From: Vreelandella neptunia | GTDB taxonomy: Bacteria; Pseudomonadota; Gammaproteobacteria; Pseudomonadales; Halomonadaceae | Reading direction: 5' to 3' | Assembly: GCF_022489065.1 (NCBI RefSeq) | Contig: NZ_JAKVTW010000020.1 | Coordinates: 1 to 64,000, forward strand | DNA length: 64,000 bases | Shown: positions 1 through 8,681 of the stretch, piece after piece | Position numbering within the stretch: the stretch's first letter is position 1 | Layout of the letters: the number at the start of each line of letters is the position of its first letter | The notes under the pieces: model-generated | Told to the model about the DNA's origin: nothing | Seen by the model: the letters and a program-made list of their open reading frames with translations, nothing else | Databases searched by the model: none | Translations under genes and position numbers: made by a program

Positions 1-289
1 CGAATACTCAGGAGCACTAGAAACCGCAGGTGCTGCACTTATTAGTTGAATCCAGGAGTCGTGATACTGATGGCCTTTGTAATAGAGTACAGTGCACACT
101 TTATAAGTAAGGCGCACACTTTTTATTAGTTACTATTGAGCTGACTTACCGAACTGCGGAAGCTCAAAAGCCAAGTGTTTATCGTGGATGGGTTTTAATG
201 CCTAAATATTTCCAAGCATTGCAGACGTGTGCATTGCACATTAAACTATTTGCAGCACCTATTAAAATAGATGCCAAATGGTGAACCTC
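1..289. other. no gene seen
   Basis: I see no convincing coding region, RNA gene or repeat here. The stretch is AT-richer than the transfer region and looks like decayed flank. Confidence 0.5.
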
Positions 290-445
290 ATGGCATCAAC
301 CGTGCAGATCGAGACGATCAAATAGGACCCTGAGATCCAGCGTCTGATTCGCGACAATGAGTTCGTTGCTGAGTTGGAGCCTTGGTCTGCCATAGATATT
401 CACCAAGCAGTCGATTTGCTAGTGGAAATCGACCTTGACTTATGA
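290..445 (+). pseudogene. small ORF interrupted by an in-frame TAG
   Basis: Reading from ATG 290 gives MASTVQIETIK, then TAG at 323-325, then an uninterrupted continuation (DPEIQRLIRDNEFVAEL and onward) to TGA at 443-445, about 51 residues in all. The downstream part has the charge pattern of a real small helical protein and contains no frameshift. A single CAG to TAG change would explain the stop. I do not recognise the family; it could also be chance. Confidence 0.25.
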
Positions 446-643
446 GACTCCACGCTGTGTGGCGCACTACAACCAGGTTAGCTCCCCTGGTCTTGCAGAA
501 GCGCATACACAGAAGAGTGCCGAGTGTCGCGCTAGGCGCTGCTGGGGCTTTGAGGCGTAGTCTTCACCTGAATGCGCTTTAAGGCGCCATACATGTACGT
601 GAGTTGCTGGTAGGCACCAGTGGCGATATATAGAGAGATATTA

Positions 644-892
644 ATGAGCACTTCCGAGAAACCGACGAATGAATCTCTCCGACAGCTGATGGAGCGGCAT
701 GGCTTGAACCAGAGTCATGTGGCCACCTTGACTGGGTATAGCGTGGAGACGGTGAAGGGCTGGTTCGCCTCGCCTGATTCTACCCGCTACCGCGCAGTGC
801 GCAAACCGGTATTGGAATCGGTGCGCCGCGCTATCGAGCTTGGTGAGCATTACAAGCTTGAGGGAGTGAAGACTCCTAAGGCAAAAAGCTAA
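644..892 (+). CDS. small helix-turn-helix protein
   Basis: This encodes 82 residues starting MSTSEKPTNESLRQ. I chose ATG 644 over the upstream GTG at 620 because AGAGAG stands just before it at normal spacing. Residues about 10-45 (LRQLMERHGLNQSHVATLTG, then YSVETVKGWF) have the two-helix rhythm of an Xre-like DNA-binding domain, with the second helix followed by a Trp as in many phage and plasmid regulators. The basic C-terminus (KTPKAKS) fits a nucleic acid-binding role. Target and function are unknown. It stands alone in decayed DNA, so it may be an orphan of a lost prophage or plasmid module. Confidence 0.55.
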   Translation: MSTSEKPTNESLRQLMERHGLNQSHVATLTGYSVETVKGWFASPDSTRYRAVRKPVLESVRRAIELGEHYKLEGVKTPKAKS

Positions 893-903
893 GTCTGCCA
901 GAC

Positions 904-1125
904 ATGGAGTTGAAGGAGATACCCTCGGAGTCATCTATAACTACAAGCAACATGTCAATTCAGGTTGACCTGGAGTACACGGCCGATCGCAAGAGTGTGA
1001 TGCGCCTGGTAGCAATAGTGAACCAAAATGGTCGACTTCAGGCAGACGAGCTATATGGCTATGCAAAGGAGCGTAGCGACCTCAACGAGTTATTGACCCT
1101 CTACCTCTCCTGCTCACAGAGGTGA
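904..1125 (+). CDS. small hypothetical protein
   Basis: This is a 73-residue ORF beginning 12 nt after the HTH gene, in the same direction. It could also start at the internal ATG of NMSIQVDLEY (951). There is no recognisable motif, signal peptide or membrane segment, and no strong Shine-Dalgarno sequence. Following DNA looks decayed, so this may be the surviving part of a longer gene. Confidence 0.3.
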   Translation: MELKEIPSESSITTSNMSIQVDLEYTADRKSVMRLVAIVNQNGRLQADELYGYAKERSDLNELLTLYLSCSQR

Positions 1126-1326
1126 ACAAGGGCTGCTGTTGCTACCGAACAGAGTGAGGTCACGGCGATACCTCTGAGACTTATATCGACTTTCTTGACC
1201 GGCCTTTAGCTGTTAGGCAGGAGATTGAACGAGTCGACACCTCCGAGGGTGCGCCGGAGCGCTCGTTTTATGTCATCACTTCGATTACGCCCTGGCTGGG
1301 GATAAGCTGATAATCGGGAGTGGTCA

Positions 1327-1793
1327 TCACGCAATATTTGAGAAGGACGTTTTCATGCCCCCAAAGTCGATTTCAATGCAGCGCTGGCCACGGGTCTTAA
1401 GCCATTGACTCTTGGCCGCATCGATAAAATGGGTTACAGCTACCTCGACAAGGATCTCTATCTGGCTCAAATTGACCATAAGATCAGGCCGGATGCCCCC
1501 CAGTCTGAACTCCAGCTTCGTATAATCCACCGCCTGCCGATCGCGCCCGAGAAAATGAGCTTAGATACAGTGTCCTTGTAGCCTAAGCTATCTTTGCTTT
1601 CGGTTATTGCCTGAAGCAGAGGGACGAGGATTTCCTTTCGGTCAGCGATCAATTGCTTTGCGGCTAGGGTGTATTCCGGTTTTAGTGGCGCCAGCGCATG
1701 GTCGGATGCCTCTGGCGTGAGAAAAATAATGACGGACAATATCCCCCATTCTCGCCTCAAGCGGTGTTCAGCATTCAAAGCAGACACAGCCAC
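1327..1793 (-). pseudogene. frameshifted remnant of an unknown protein
   Basis: Two overlapping minus-strand frames join into one protein-like sequence. The first (from 1793) runs MAVSALNAEHRLRREWG to FSGAIG; the second continues DYTKLEFRLGGIRPDLMVNL and ends near 1327 (TSFSNIA). The switch lies near 1530, so one small indel separates them. The second part, with RPD followed by hydrophobic strands and EVAVTHFID, is reminiscent of CoiA-like nuclease-fold proteins, but that is only a resemblance. Confidence 0.35.
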
Positions 1794-1799
1794 AACTGC

Positions 1800-2454
1800 C
1801 GCCGCGGTCGGCCCTTGTTGCGCTAACCTTTTATCGGTATGCCGTTAGGGAGTTTAGCGCTGTTTTTCATGTTATTGCGTCACAAGTTGCCTTGCTACCG
1901 GAGAGCGCTCGGTAGTTCTCTCCTGGTAAAGAGATGAGGCTGTGGGAATTACAGTCAGAGGCACGTCGCCCTGCCCGATAGAGACGAGCAGCGGTGGTAG
2001 GTTACGTATCCAGGTCAAAGCTGATTGACTATAGCTAAATCTATAAAATTTTTCCTTTTGGATTGTGCTCTTAGCTTCTATAGCAATTCACCGGGGAGAA
2101 GTTTCTTGGCTATCTAACTACATAAACAGGCTACTACAATCCGACTTTAATTCGTGCTGATTTACAGGTAGCACCTAAGATAGCGAGCTGGTTAGCCTGT
2201 ATGCGGTCTGACAGGCTTGATTATCCTCTATTGGCACTACCGAGGCGCTTTTTATGATCGCATGCTTGATATAATCTGCCCACCACGTCCACACTCTAAC
2301 AGGGAAATATCAAAACTGAACTATCTTATGAAGGCTGAACTAAAAAAACCAGTAGATTGGTACTGTGTGTATGCTACGTGAATAGCCCTGTTTTCCAGAG
2401 ATTACTACGCACATTTCTTTAACACTGTTTCTGAATATTATAGCTCAGAAAAGA
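1800..2454. other. intergenic stretch, nothing recognised
   Basis: About 650 bases, AT-rich towards the right end, with no credible ORF on either strand. I see no terminator for mntP and no clear IS end. Confidence 0.4.
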
Positions 2455-3018
2455 TCAGTTAAAAAAGGCTGTATGTTCTGCTAACACTCCCAGGCCAATA
2501 CCAATTAAAACGATCCCACCGATCAGCTCAGCCCAGTGGCTAACGTATTTGCCAAATTGGTGGCCCAATAAGGTGCCAATTGATGCCATGACAGTAGTGG
2601 CTAAACCAATAGCTAAGCTGGTAGCGATGATATTGGCATCAATAAAGGCAAGGCTTGCACCAACGGCCATGGCATCAATACTCGTAGCAATAGCCGTTAA
2701 TATCAATAACCATAGTGTTTGCTTTTCTTGGGCTATTTTGTCTTCTTTGCATAGGCCCGAATACACCATATGTAAACCAATAACCAATAAAATTGAGAAC
2801 GCAGCCCAGTGATCCCAAGCCTGCACAAAGCGCTGCGATGCTACCCCGGCCAACCAGCCCAGCAGGGGTGTTATGGTCTCGATAGTACCAAATATCAGCC
2901 CAATGCTGATGGCGTGCCGAAACGAGGGTTTTTGTAGCTCAGCGCCTTTGCTGATGGAAGCAGCGAAGGCATCTGCCGACATGGAAAAAGCCAAAATCAA
3001 TATGGTGGCAAATGTCAT
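2455..3018 (-). CDS. mntP: manganese efflux pump MntP
   Basis: This 187-residue integral membrane protein has the usual MntP length and the family's internal duplication: MSADAFAASISKG near residue 13 and TSIDAMAVGASLAF near residue 110, each with the conserved Asp-Ala pair on a membrane helix. About six hydrophobic helices are visible. Family knowledge: MntP exports Mn2+ across the inner membrane when manganese is in excess. The ATG lies directly behind a GAGACACCATGCC motif, so the gene is probably controlled by the upstream manganese riboswitch. It stands alone; neighbours are unrelated. Confidence 0.9.
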   Translation of the reverse strand: MTFATILILAFSMSADAFAASISKGAELQKPSFRHAISIGLIFGTIETITPLLGWLAGVASQRFVQAWDHWAAFSILLVIGLHMVYSGLCKEDKIAQEKQTLWLLILTAIATSIDAMAVGASLAFIDANIIATSLAIGLATTVMASIGTLLGHQFGKYVSHWAELIGGIVLIGIGLGVLAEHTAFFN

Positions 3019-3120
3019 GGCATGGTGTCTCTGGTTGAAAACCCGACGCTCTAAACCAAGTCACCCAATATGCCTGCTATGCTTGAGTAAATTCGTCGGG
3101 TATTAAAAGGCTCCCAACAT
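3019..3120 (-). promoter_or_regulatory. probable yybP-ykoY manganese riboswitch
   Basis: On the minus strand the mntP leader shows a GTTGGGAGCC block (complement of 3111-3120), a perfect 7-bp stem CCCGACG/CGTCGGG (3094-3100 with 3042-3048) and CAGAGACACCATGCC ending at the start codon. A GGGGAG-like loop, a long P2 stem and a GAGACC-like loop are the signature of the Mn2+-sensing riboswitch known upstream of mntP in Proteobacteria. The first loop is GGGAGC rather than the usual GGGGAGUA, so this is a probable, not certain, call. Confidence 0.55.
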
Positions 3121-3276
3121 TATCATTTCCGGCTAGATAAACAAGTCAAAACGTTAAAAATATAGTTCGTCTTGTATAAGACACTTAGCATAGGCTAATC
3201 ATGTTTCATTAATCTTTATTTTTTCCTACTTGCATTAATAAGTGAATTTTATTTTCAATATTGTACATTAAGTATG

Positions 3277-3651
3277 TTAACCCAATAGATATAAAATTAT
3301 TAAGGTTCCAACTCCTGCAGCTCCTAATGCGCCGAGCGTATCTATCAAATCATTTTCAACCATTTTCAATACACTGACAGAATAATAGCGTCCAAGTAAC
3401 TGAGATATACCACTTGACGTTACACTTAATGCGGCGATAGTGATCTCGATGATTTCTATTCCCGATAACCATAGCAGAGTCGTTAGTAAAGCAATCAAAA
3501 CAATGCTGACCCTAAAGGAAAGCCATTTAGCAGAATGAATAGAGATATTGGCACCGCCTACCAAGCCCCCTACTGTTGCCTTTTTTTTGGGTAGCAGCCG
3601 TCTCCAAAAACCTTGGTTGGAGTCCAATAGATGCGATAAAACCATGTGCAT
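3277..3651 (-). CDS. hypothetical membrane protein
   Basis: This encodes 124 residues with a basic N-terminal part (WRRLLPKKKATVGGLVGG) and three hydrophobic segments: about residues 48-65 (VSIVLIALLTTLLWLSG), 66-85, and a C-terminal one ending VGTLIILYLLG. No known family. The start is uncertain because upstream sequence lacks a clear Shine-Dalgarno site; an internal start is possible. It lies between eptA and mntP on the same strand as both. Confidence 0.4.
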   Translation of the reverse strand: MHMVLSHLLDSNQGFWRRLLPKKKATVGGLVGGANISIHSAKWLSFRVSIVLIALLTTLLWLSGIEIIEITIAALSVTSSGISQLLGRYYSVSVLKMVENDLIDTLGALGAAGVGTLIILYLLG

Positions 3652-3720
3652 ACACCAGAATAGTTGAGCAGAATGGAGAGCAGCTTGCCATGGAATACTT
3701 AACGATCACTTAAGTAGTTA

Positions 3721-5388
3721 TTAATTGGCGAGGCTCCGGCACGGCTGGTTAATATCTTTTGCCTGCTGGTAAACGTCCGTTGCTACGTTAAGCAACCCCA
3801 GCACACTGTGAAATAAGTTATCGTGCGAGGCGGCTTGATCAGAGACTTGGCGTAAGCAGTCCGTATCAAGCCCTTGCTGCTGTGAAAATGCGCTGGATAG
3901 CCACCACACCATAGGCACATGCGTCTGTTCGTTGGGGGCAATGGCGTAGGGAATGCCGTGCAAATAAAGCCCTTTTTCTCCCAGTGATTCACCATGATCA
4001 GAGAGATAGATCATCGCAGTGGCGTAGTCTTCCTGACGCTTTAACTTCTCAATCACCTGATCCAACACAGTATCGGTATATAGAATGGCATTGTCGTAGC
4101 TGTTGGTAATGTCGTCTCTTGAGCACTTGGCTAAATCAGCGGTGGTGCAAGCGGGAACAAAACGTTCGTAGTCTTCAGGGTAGCGTTGGTAATAGCTGGG
4201 GCCATGGTTGCCTAGCTGATGCAGCACAACCACCTGATCAGCTGAGGTACCGCTAATTTGCTTGGTCAAGGCTTGAACCAGTGCTTCATCCAAGCATCGC
4301 CCATCTTGACACAAAGACGCATACTCCTCTGGCGAGAGCGCTTTTGTCGTCACTCCGTCGCAGACACCTTTACAGCCTGACTGGTTATCAAGCCAGGTGA
4401 CCTCTAACCCGGCGTGGGCTAATACGTCCAGCAAAGATTCATGTTGCCGAGCATACGATTTAGCGTAATCGGCACGCCCTGGTAATGAAAACATGCAGGG
4501 TAATGAGACCGCTGTGCTTGTACCGCATGAGGAAACATCTGAAAAATTGATAACGTCAGGCTGCTGGGCAAGTTTGGGTGTGGTTTGGCGTTCATAACCA
4601 TTTAACCCCCAATTCGCTGCCCGTACCGTTTCGCCCACCACGATGACGAGCAGTGTGGGTTTGTCACCTGCTTGTGAACTGATACTGGCGTCCTCACCCA
4701 CCGGGAAACGCACCGTATTCGCGGAAGCGTGTTGGCTCGAAAGCGCCTGCGTCATCGAAACAATATAGTTACCTGGGGTCACCAAGTAGCGCAGCTCTTT
4801 ATTGTTGCGCATGAGTGACGACACTTCTTGGTAAGATAAAAAAATTGCTAACAGCAATATAGCAGTGCTGGCAAGGCAATAAGCTAAGCGACGCAACACT
4901 GCCTTCTTCCAAGTTGACTGTGTGATTTTAACGCGCCAAATCATGATGGTTGGCAAACAGAAAAAGATCATTAAATGAATCAGTAATCCGGGTGTAAGAA
5001 GCTCCTGTGCCTCGTTAGTATCCGTTTGAAGCACGTTGTCTAACATTGAAGTATCAAAATAGGTGCCGTAATAGCTAGTAAAGTAACTGACGAAAGCGGC
5101 AATCAGAAAAAGTAAGGTTAATAATGGCTTTACCAGTGTTCGAAAAGCAATGCTAATAAAGGCTAAATAGTTAAGACAGGTCATCACCAAAAACATAGTG
5201 GCAAAGGTTAGCCACGCCTGGACGGCAAGAGGGTCATAGCCAGCAAAGGCTTTTTGCCAAAAAGGGACATTGTAAAAAACACTGAATATGACAACGGCCC
5301 ATAAGACAAGCTGCTCCGTGCTTAATGTGGGGCGATAATGCCAAGCGGTGCCAACAACATTTGATGGCAATGATAGCAAAGGACGCAT
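3721..5388 (-). CDS. eptA: lipid A phosphoethanolamine transferase (EptA/MCR family)
   Basis: This 555-residue protein has five N-terminal membrane helices (residues about 25-180) followed by a periplasmic alkaline-phosphatase-fold catalytic domain. Visible active-site elements are VVGETVRAANWGLNGYERQT (metal-binding Glu), CGTSTAVSLPCMFS with the Thr nucleophile, and YLSDHGESLGEKGLYLHG with metal ligands; several Cys pairs match the family's disulfides. Family knowledge: the enzyme moves phosphoethanolamine from phosphatidylethanolamine to lipid A, lowering negative charge and giving polymyxin resistance. It is the last gene of the GT9-dgkA-pap2-eptA operon. Whether it confers colistin resistance cannot be read from the sequence. 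Confidence 0.92.
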   Translation of the reverse strand: MRPLLSLPSNVVGTAWHYRPTLSTEQLVLWAVVIFSVFYNVPFWQKAFAGYDPLAVQAWLTFATMFLVMTCLNYLAFISIAFRTLVKPLLTLLFLIAAFVSYFTSYYGTYFDTSMLDNVLQTDTNEAQELLTPGLLIHLMIFFCLPTIMIWRVKITQSTWKKAVLRRLAYCLASTAILLLAIFLSYQEVSSLMRNNKELRYLVTPGNYIVSMTQALSSQHASANTVRFPVGEDASISSQAGDKPTLLVIVVGETVRAANWGLNGYERQTTPKLAQQPDVINFSDVSSCGTSTAVSLPCMFSLPGRADYAKSYARQHESLLDVLAHAGLEVTWLDNQSGCKGVCDGVTTKALSPEEYASLCQDGRCLDEALVQALTKQISGTSADQVVVLHQLGNHGPSYYQRYPEDYERFVPACTTADLAKCSRDDITNSYDNAILYTDTVLDQVIEKLKRQEDYATAMIYLSDHGESLGEKGLYLHGIPYAIAPNEQTHVPMVWWLSSAFSQQQGLDTDCLRQVSDQAASHDNLFHSVLGLLNVATDVYQQAKDINQPCRSLAN

Positions 5389-5412
5389 CGAAAAGATCTC
5401 TGAATGAAAAGA

Positions 5413-6105
5413 TTAATGAACGCTGGGGTGTAATAAGAATCTTGAAACGACAAAGCTTACGGTCCAACAAATCATGACGGTCCAGAGGTCGTGGGAGAGA
5501 AAGTGCGCCCCGCGGAACTGTTGAGTGATCCCAAACGTAAGGCCAAGCCCTAAACCCAGAGAAAGCCCTGCCCATCGCCAATGAGGCCGTATGGCGGCAA
5601 AAAAGAAGTAGAGGGCTATCCACGTATAGCCTGCGCTGGCATGCCCGGCGGGAAAGCAGGCGGATGCTGGCATGGAGGAAGGCCGTATATTGAGCAAGCC
5701 AATAAAGTCTCGTTCCCCGCCATAGCGAACTAAATCCCAAGGGCATTCCATGTTCACAAGGTGTTTAAGCGTTGCGACAAGCAGCGTTGAAAGAAGCGTT
5801 GCGGAAAAAAGATATAAAAGCGGCGTGCGATACGCTTTAAGACGAGTTACCACGGTGCTTAGTATCAAAAGGAGGAGTGTGACTAAACCCATCGCTAAGC
5901 TTAGCCGTTTACCGCCTTTGTGAAGAATGTCTTGGGTAATCAAGGTATCTTTCCACGCCCAGGAATTATCCTGAAAGCGATATATAAAGTCAGTTATCGT
6001 AAAATCTATTTTTAAAATACTGAAGACCGATATGGCGATTAGAAATAAAATCCACGCGGATGCTACGGGTTTTAGGATATTTAGTAGAGCAGCACGCATA
6101 GCCAC
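5413..6105 (-). CDS. PAP2-family membrane phosphatase
   Basis: This 230-residue polytopic protein carries the three PAP2 phosphatase signatures: KHLVNMECPWDL near residue 115 (a K-x-x-x-x-x-x-x-P form), CFPAGHASAGY near 150 with the catalytic His, and RGAHFLSHDLW near 200. Family knowledge: such enzymes remove phosphate from lipid phosphates such as undecaprenyl pyrophosphate, phosphatidate or lipid A. Partner PAP2 genes commonly accompany eptA/mcr genes. It overlaps the end of dgkA by 25 nt and ends 24 nt before eptA, so one transcript is likely. Confidence 0.88.
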   Translation of the reverse strand: MAMRAALLNILKPVASAWILFLIAISVFSILKIDFTITDFIYRFQDNSWAWKDTLITQDILHKGGKRLSLAMGLVTLLLLILSTVVTRLKAYRTPLLYLFSATLLSTLLVATLKHLVNMECPWDLVRYGGERDFIGLLNIRPSSMPASACFPAGHASAGYTWIALYFFFAAIRPHWRWAGLSLGLGLGLTFGITQQFRGAHFLSHDLWTVMICWTVSFVVSRFLLHPSVH

Positions 6106-6458
6106 ACACCCATCATCATAAAAATGGTCACCATAACTGCGGCAGCCCCCATGTCTTTAGCACGCCCGCTAAGGTCGTTATGTTCTAGTCCGATACGGTC
6201 AATGGTGCTTTCGATGGCGGAGTTAATGAGTTCCACTATCACTACAAGGGTGAGTGAAGAAAACAGCAATGCTTTTTCTACGGAAGTGACATTAACAAGA
6301 AATACAAACGGGTAGAGGATGAGACAGAGCATAACCTCTTGTCTAAAGGCAGATTCATTTATCCAGCAAGCTTTTAAACCCGATACTGCATTGATAGAAG
6401 CGCGGAAGATGCGTTTAACACCCGTGCCATTGGATTTTGACGTCGTTGAAATAGGCAA
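6081..6458 (-). CDS. dgkA: diacylglycerol kinase DgkA
   Basis: This encodes 125 residues, the usual DgkA length, with three membrane helices. The signature ELINSAIESTIDRIG (residues about 75-90) and the following Asp-Ala-Ala region (KDMGAAAVM) hold the conserved Glu, Asn and Asp residues. Family knowledge: DgkA phosphorylates the diacylglycerol that is the by-product of phosphoethanolamine transfer by EptA, recycling it to phosphatidate. That explains its place in this operon between the GT9 gene and pap2-eptA. Confidence 0.9.
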   Translation of the reverse strand: MPISTTSKSNGTGVKRIFRASINAVSGLKACWINESAFRQEVMLCLILYPFVFLVNVTSVEKALLFSSLTLVVIVELINSAIESTIDRIGLEHNDLSGRAKDMGAAAVMVTIFMMMGVWLCVLLY

Positions 6459-6532
6459 GACAGTACTCTCGATAACGTAACAGTAGGGTCACTATAAAGC
6501 GCAAAACTTAACGAAAAGTTATTCGTTTTAAT

Positions 6533-7726
6533 TCAGCAGCTAGAATGCAAATGAGTAGCGCTGGGTGGTGTTCTTACCCACTGTGTTGGTTGGTTTGTTG
6601 CCGAGGCCGATTGAACGGGAGCCGTTGCGTTTTGTCCGTCAAGATTAGCGCGTATGGCGTCTATTACCGCGCTGTTCTCTGGGCGCCACAGAATAGTGTC
6701 ATAGGCTTCTCGTGGTACGAAGGCGAGTGATTTTTTCTGGCGTACTAGGGAAATGGTGGCGATATCGAGTGCTGCCGCTAAGTGCATAGGCCCGGAGTCT
6801 GGTGTCACGAGTAACCGCGCTCGCCCTAGAACAGCGGCAAAGTGACGGATAGGAAGCGGCGGGCATAAGCTACCATACCGTGATGACATCAAACGCTGCT
6901 CAATAGGGGCTAGAAGCCTAAACTCCTCCGGTCCAAGGAAAACGACATAACGTATTTTGCAGGCTTCCATGGCATCGATTAGCATTAGCCAAAATGCCAA
7001 CGGCCAACGTTTGTTTTGATGCCCGCCTACGAAGATCGCAATAAAGTCTGTATCTGATGAGTGGTCGCTATGCAGACTGAATAGCTGTTGGATCTTCGTC
7101 ATGGCTTGATAGCGTTCCTGCTCCGTTAGCTGGAGCAGTGGCCGATTACGGCAAGCAACGCCGAGCGGGCGTGTCAAATTGACGATGGCATCATAGGCAT
7201 GTGATGACTTACCTTCCGCCTCAATGTTGTACCAGCGCTGGTGACCTTTGCCTGAACCCATGCTGTACCGTGCTCCTATTAACCGGGTCACGATAAAGCC
7301 GCTCATTGATCCTCCGCTCACTTGTACCGCTAGGTCATAGCGCTGAGACCTTAGGCGTCGTAATAGCGTCACGCACTGCCAGGGACGAAGAATGGCGGCT
7401 CTCGACAGTGAATAAAAATGGTCAATAGGCCGCTGTTGCAACAATGGCAATGTTTTATCAGTGGCTAAATAGTCTATTCGCGCGGAAGGAAAACGTTCAC
7501 GAAAAGCATCGATGACAGGGGTACTGATTAGCGCGTTGCCCAGACGAAAATTGGGACGAATAATGAGAATTTTTTCTATGCCCACAAGGTTATTAATGGT
7601 TTCTGGTGCAGGCGCTTTGACGATATACCGTATACCTCCGAGTAAAAATCGCTTCATTCTTTTTTCTACAAAACGGGCCATTATTTTTAAATAATAGTTT
7701 GTTCTAATCAGTGTTAGTAAGTGCAT
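6533..7726 (-). CDS. GT9-family glycosyltransferase (heptosyltransferase-like)
   Basis: This 397-residue protein resembles ADP-heptose:LPS heptosyltransferases: ILIIRPNFRLGNALISTPV (residues about 53-71) is the family's N-terminal donor/acceptor loop, and TPDSGPMHLAAAL (about 310) is the conserved C-terminal motif. It lacks a signal peptide and should act at the inner face of the inner membrane on LPS core or a related glycolipid. The low-complexity tail after residue 370 is unusual. It is the first gene of the leftward operon, divergent from the regulator pair. Its exact sugar is unknown. Confidence 0.75.
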   Translation of the reverse strand: MHLLTLIRTNYYLKIMARFVEKRMKRFLLGGIRYIVKAPAPETINNLVGIEKILIIRPNFRLGNALISTPVIDAFRERFPSARIDYLATDKTLPLLQQRPIDHFYSLSRAAILRPWQCVTLLRRLRSQRYDLAVQVSGGSMSGFIVTRLIGARYSMGSGKGHQRWYNIEAEGKSSHAYDAIVNLTRPLGVACRNRPLLQLTEQERYQAMTKIQQLFSLHSDHSSDTDFIAIFVGGHQNKRWPLAFWLMLIDAMEACKIRYVVFLGPEEFRLLAPIEQRLMSSRYGSLCPPLPIRHFAAVLGRARLLVTPDSGPMHLAAALDIATISLVRQKKSLAFVPREAYDTILWRPENSAVIDAIRANLDGQNATAPVQSASATNQPTQWVRTPPSATHLHSSC

Positions 7727-7858
7727 ACTCTGGCGCTCTATTCAGTTAATAGAAAATGACCTGCCCGCGGTAGCGACAGGGCAGATTCAAAATGACCGCC
7801 AGTGAAGGCGCTGCTTTGGCTTTGCCCATGGCGAAAGAGGCAGCTTGAGCCTAAGTAA

Positions 7859-7875
7859 CTTAAAGAAGAGTTAAG
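7859..7875. promoter_or_regulatory. PmrA/QseB-type box facing the GT9-eptA operon
   Basis: CTTAAA-GAAGA-GTTAAG on the plus strand reads CTTAAC-TCTTC-TTTAAG on the minus strand. This fits the YTTAAK-N5-YTTAAK pattern bound by PmrA/BasR and QseB, with one off-consensus base. It lies in the divergent promoter about 135 bp upstream of the GT9 start. Binding is inferred. Confidence 0.5.
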
Positions 7876-7959
7876 CTGCGTAAAAGGTTTGCAAAAAAGG
7901 GTGGCTGACTTACAGGTTGAATTCAGATGCGTATGCTTTGTGGGGGATACGTTGCCGTA

Positions 7960-7976
7960 TTTAAGAAAAGCTTAAG
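7960..7976 (+). promoter_or_regulatory. PmrA/QseB-type box before the response regulator
   Basis: TTTAAG-AAAAG-CTTAAG is a full match to the YTTAAK-N5-YTTAAK direct repeat of PmrA/QseB-type regulators. It ends 42 nt before the response-regulator start, suggesting autoregulation. Binding is inferred. Confidence 0.65.
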
Positions 7977-8018
7977 TTTTAGTGGCGAAGATAGCGGTTT
8001 ATAGATTGGGGGAGCAGC

Positions 8019-8681
8019 ATGCGTGCACTGCTAATAGAAGATGATCCCTTGCTTGGGGATGGCATTAAAACGGCGCTGGAACGCGAGGGGTACACGGTCG
8101 ATTGGTTTATGCTTGGCCGCGAGGCAATCAGCGCTATCGAAAGCGAGACATTCAGTGTGATTATTTTGGATCTTGGCCTGCCTGATATGGACGGCATGCA
8201 GGTACTGCATTTACTCCGTCAGCAATCCACTCTACCTATTTTGATTTTGACGGCCCGCGACGCAATGGAAGACCGTGTTGGCGGTTTAGATGCGGGGGCG
8301 GATGACTATGTGCTCAAGCCTTTTAACTTGAAGGAGTTACTTGCCCGTTTGCGTGTGGTCATGCGACGCGCTGAGGGGCGCGCTTCGCAAGTATTGACAC
8401 TGGGAGCGCTGAGTATTGATGAGGCGCGTCATGCGGTGAGTTGGCGGGGCAAAGACGTAAAGTTGGGTCGACGTGAGTATGCTCTATTGTTAGAGCTAGC
8501 CAGGCACCCCGACAGAGTGCTGTCTCGTCCCCGTTTGGAAAATCTGCTTTATGGTTGGGGCGAAGAGGTCGAGTCCAATGCGGTGGAGGTTCACATTCAT
8601 CATCTGCGTAAAAAGCTTGAAAAGCATCTGATCATTAACGTGCGTGGGATTGGCTACCGGTTGGATAGTCAAGCGCAATGA
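8019..8681 (+). CDS. OmpR-type response regulator (PmrA/QseB-like)
   Basis: This 220-residue protein has a receiver domain (residues 1-115; acidic pair EDD at 7-9, phosphoacceptor Asp in VIILDLGLPDMDG near 51, TARD near 80, Lys in YVLKPF near 102) and a C-terminal winged helix (about 125-218, ending IRGIGYRL-like in VRGIGYRLDS). GGAG precedes the ATG. It overlaps the kinase gene by 4 nt (ATGA). Two PmrA-box-like repeats lie upstream, and the divergent operon modifies lipid A, so its probable role is response to cationic peptides or metals. pmrA or qseB naming is not certain. Confidence 0.85.
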   Translation: MRALLIEDDPLLGDGIKTALEREGYTVDWFMLGREAISAIESETFSVIILDLGLPDMDGMQVLHLLRQQSTLPILILTARDAMEDRVGGLDAGADDYVLKPFNLKELLARLRVVMRRAEGRASQVLTLGALSIDEARHAVSWRGKDVKLGRREYALLLELARHPDRVLSRPRLENLLYGWGEEVESNAVEVHIHHLRKKLEKHLIINVRGIGYRLDSQAQ

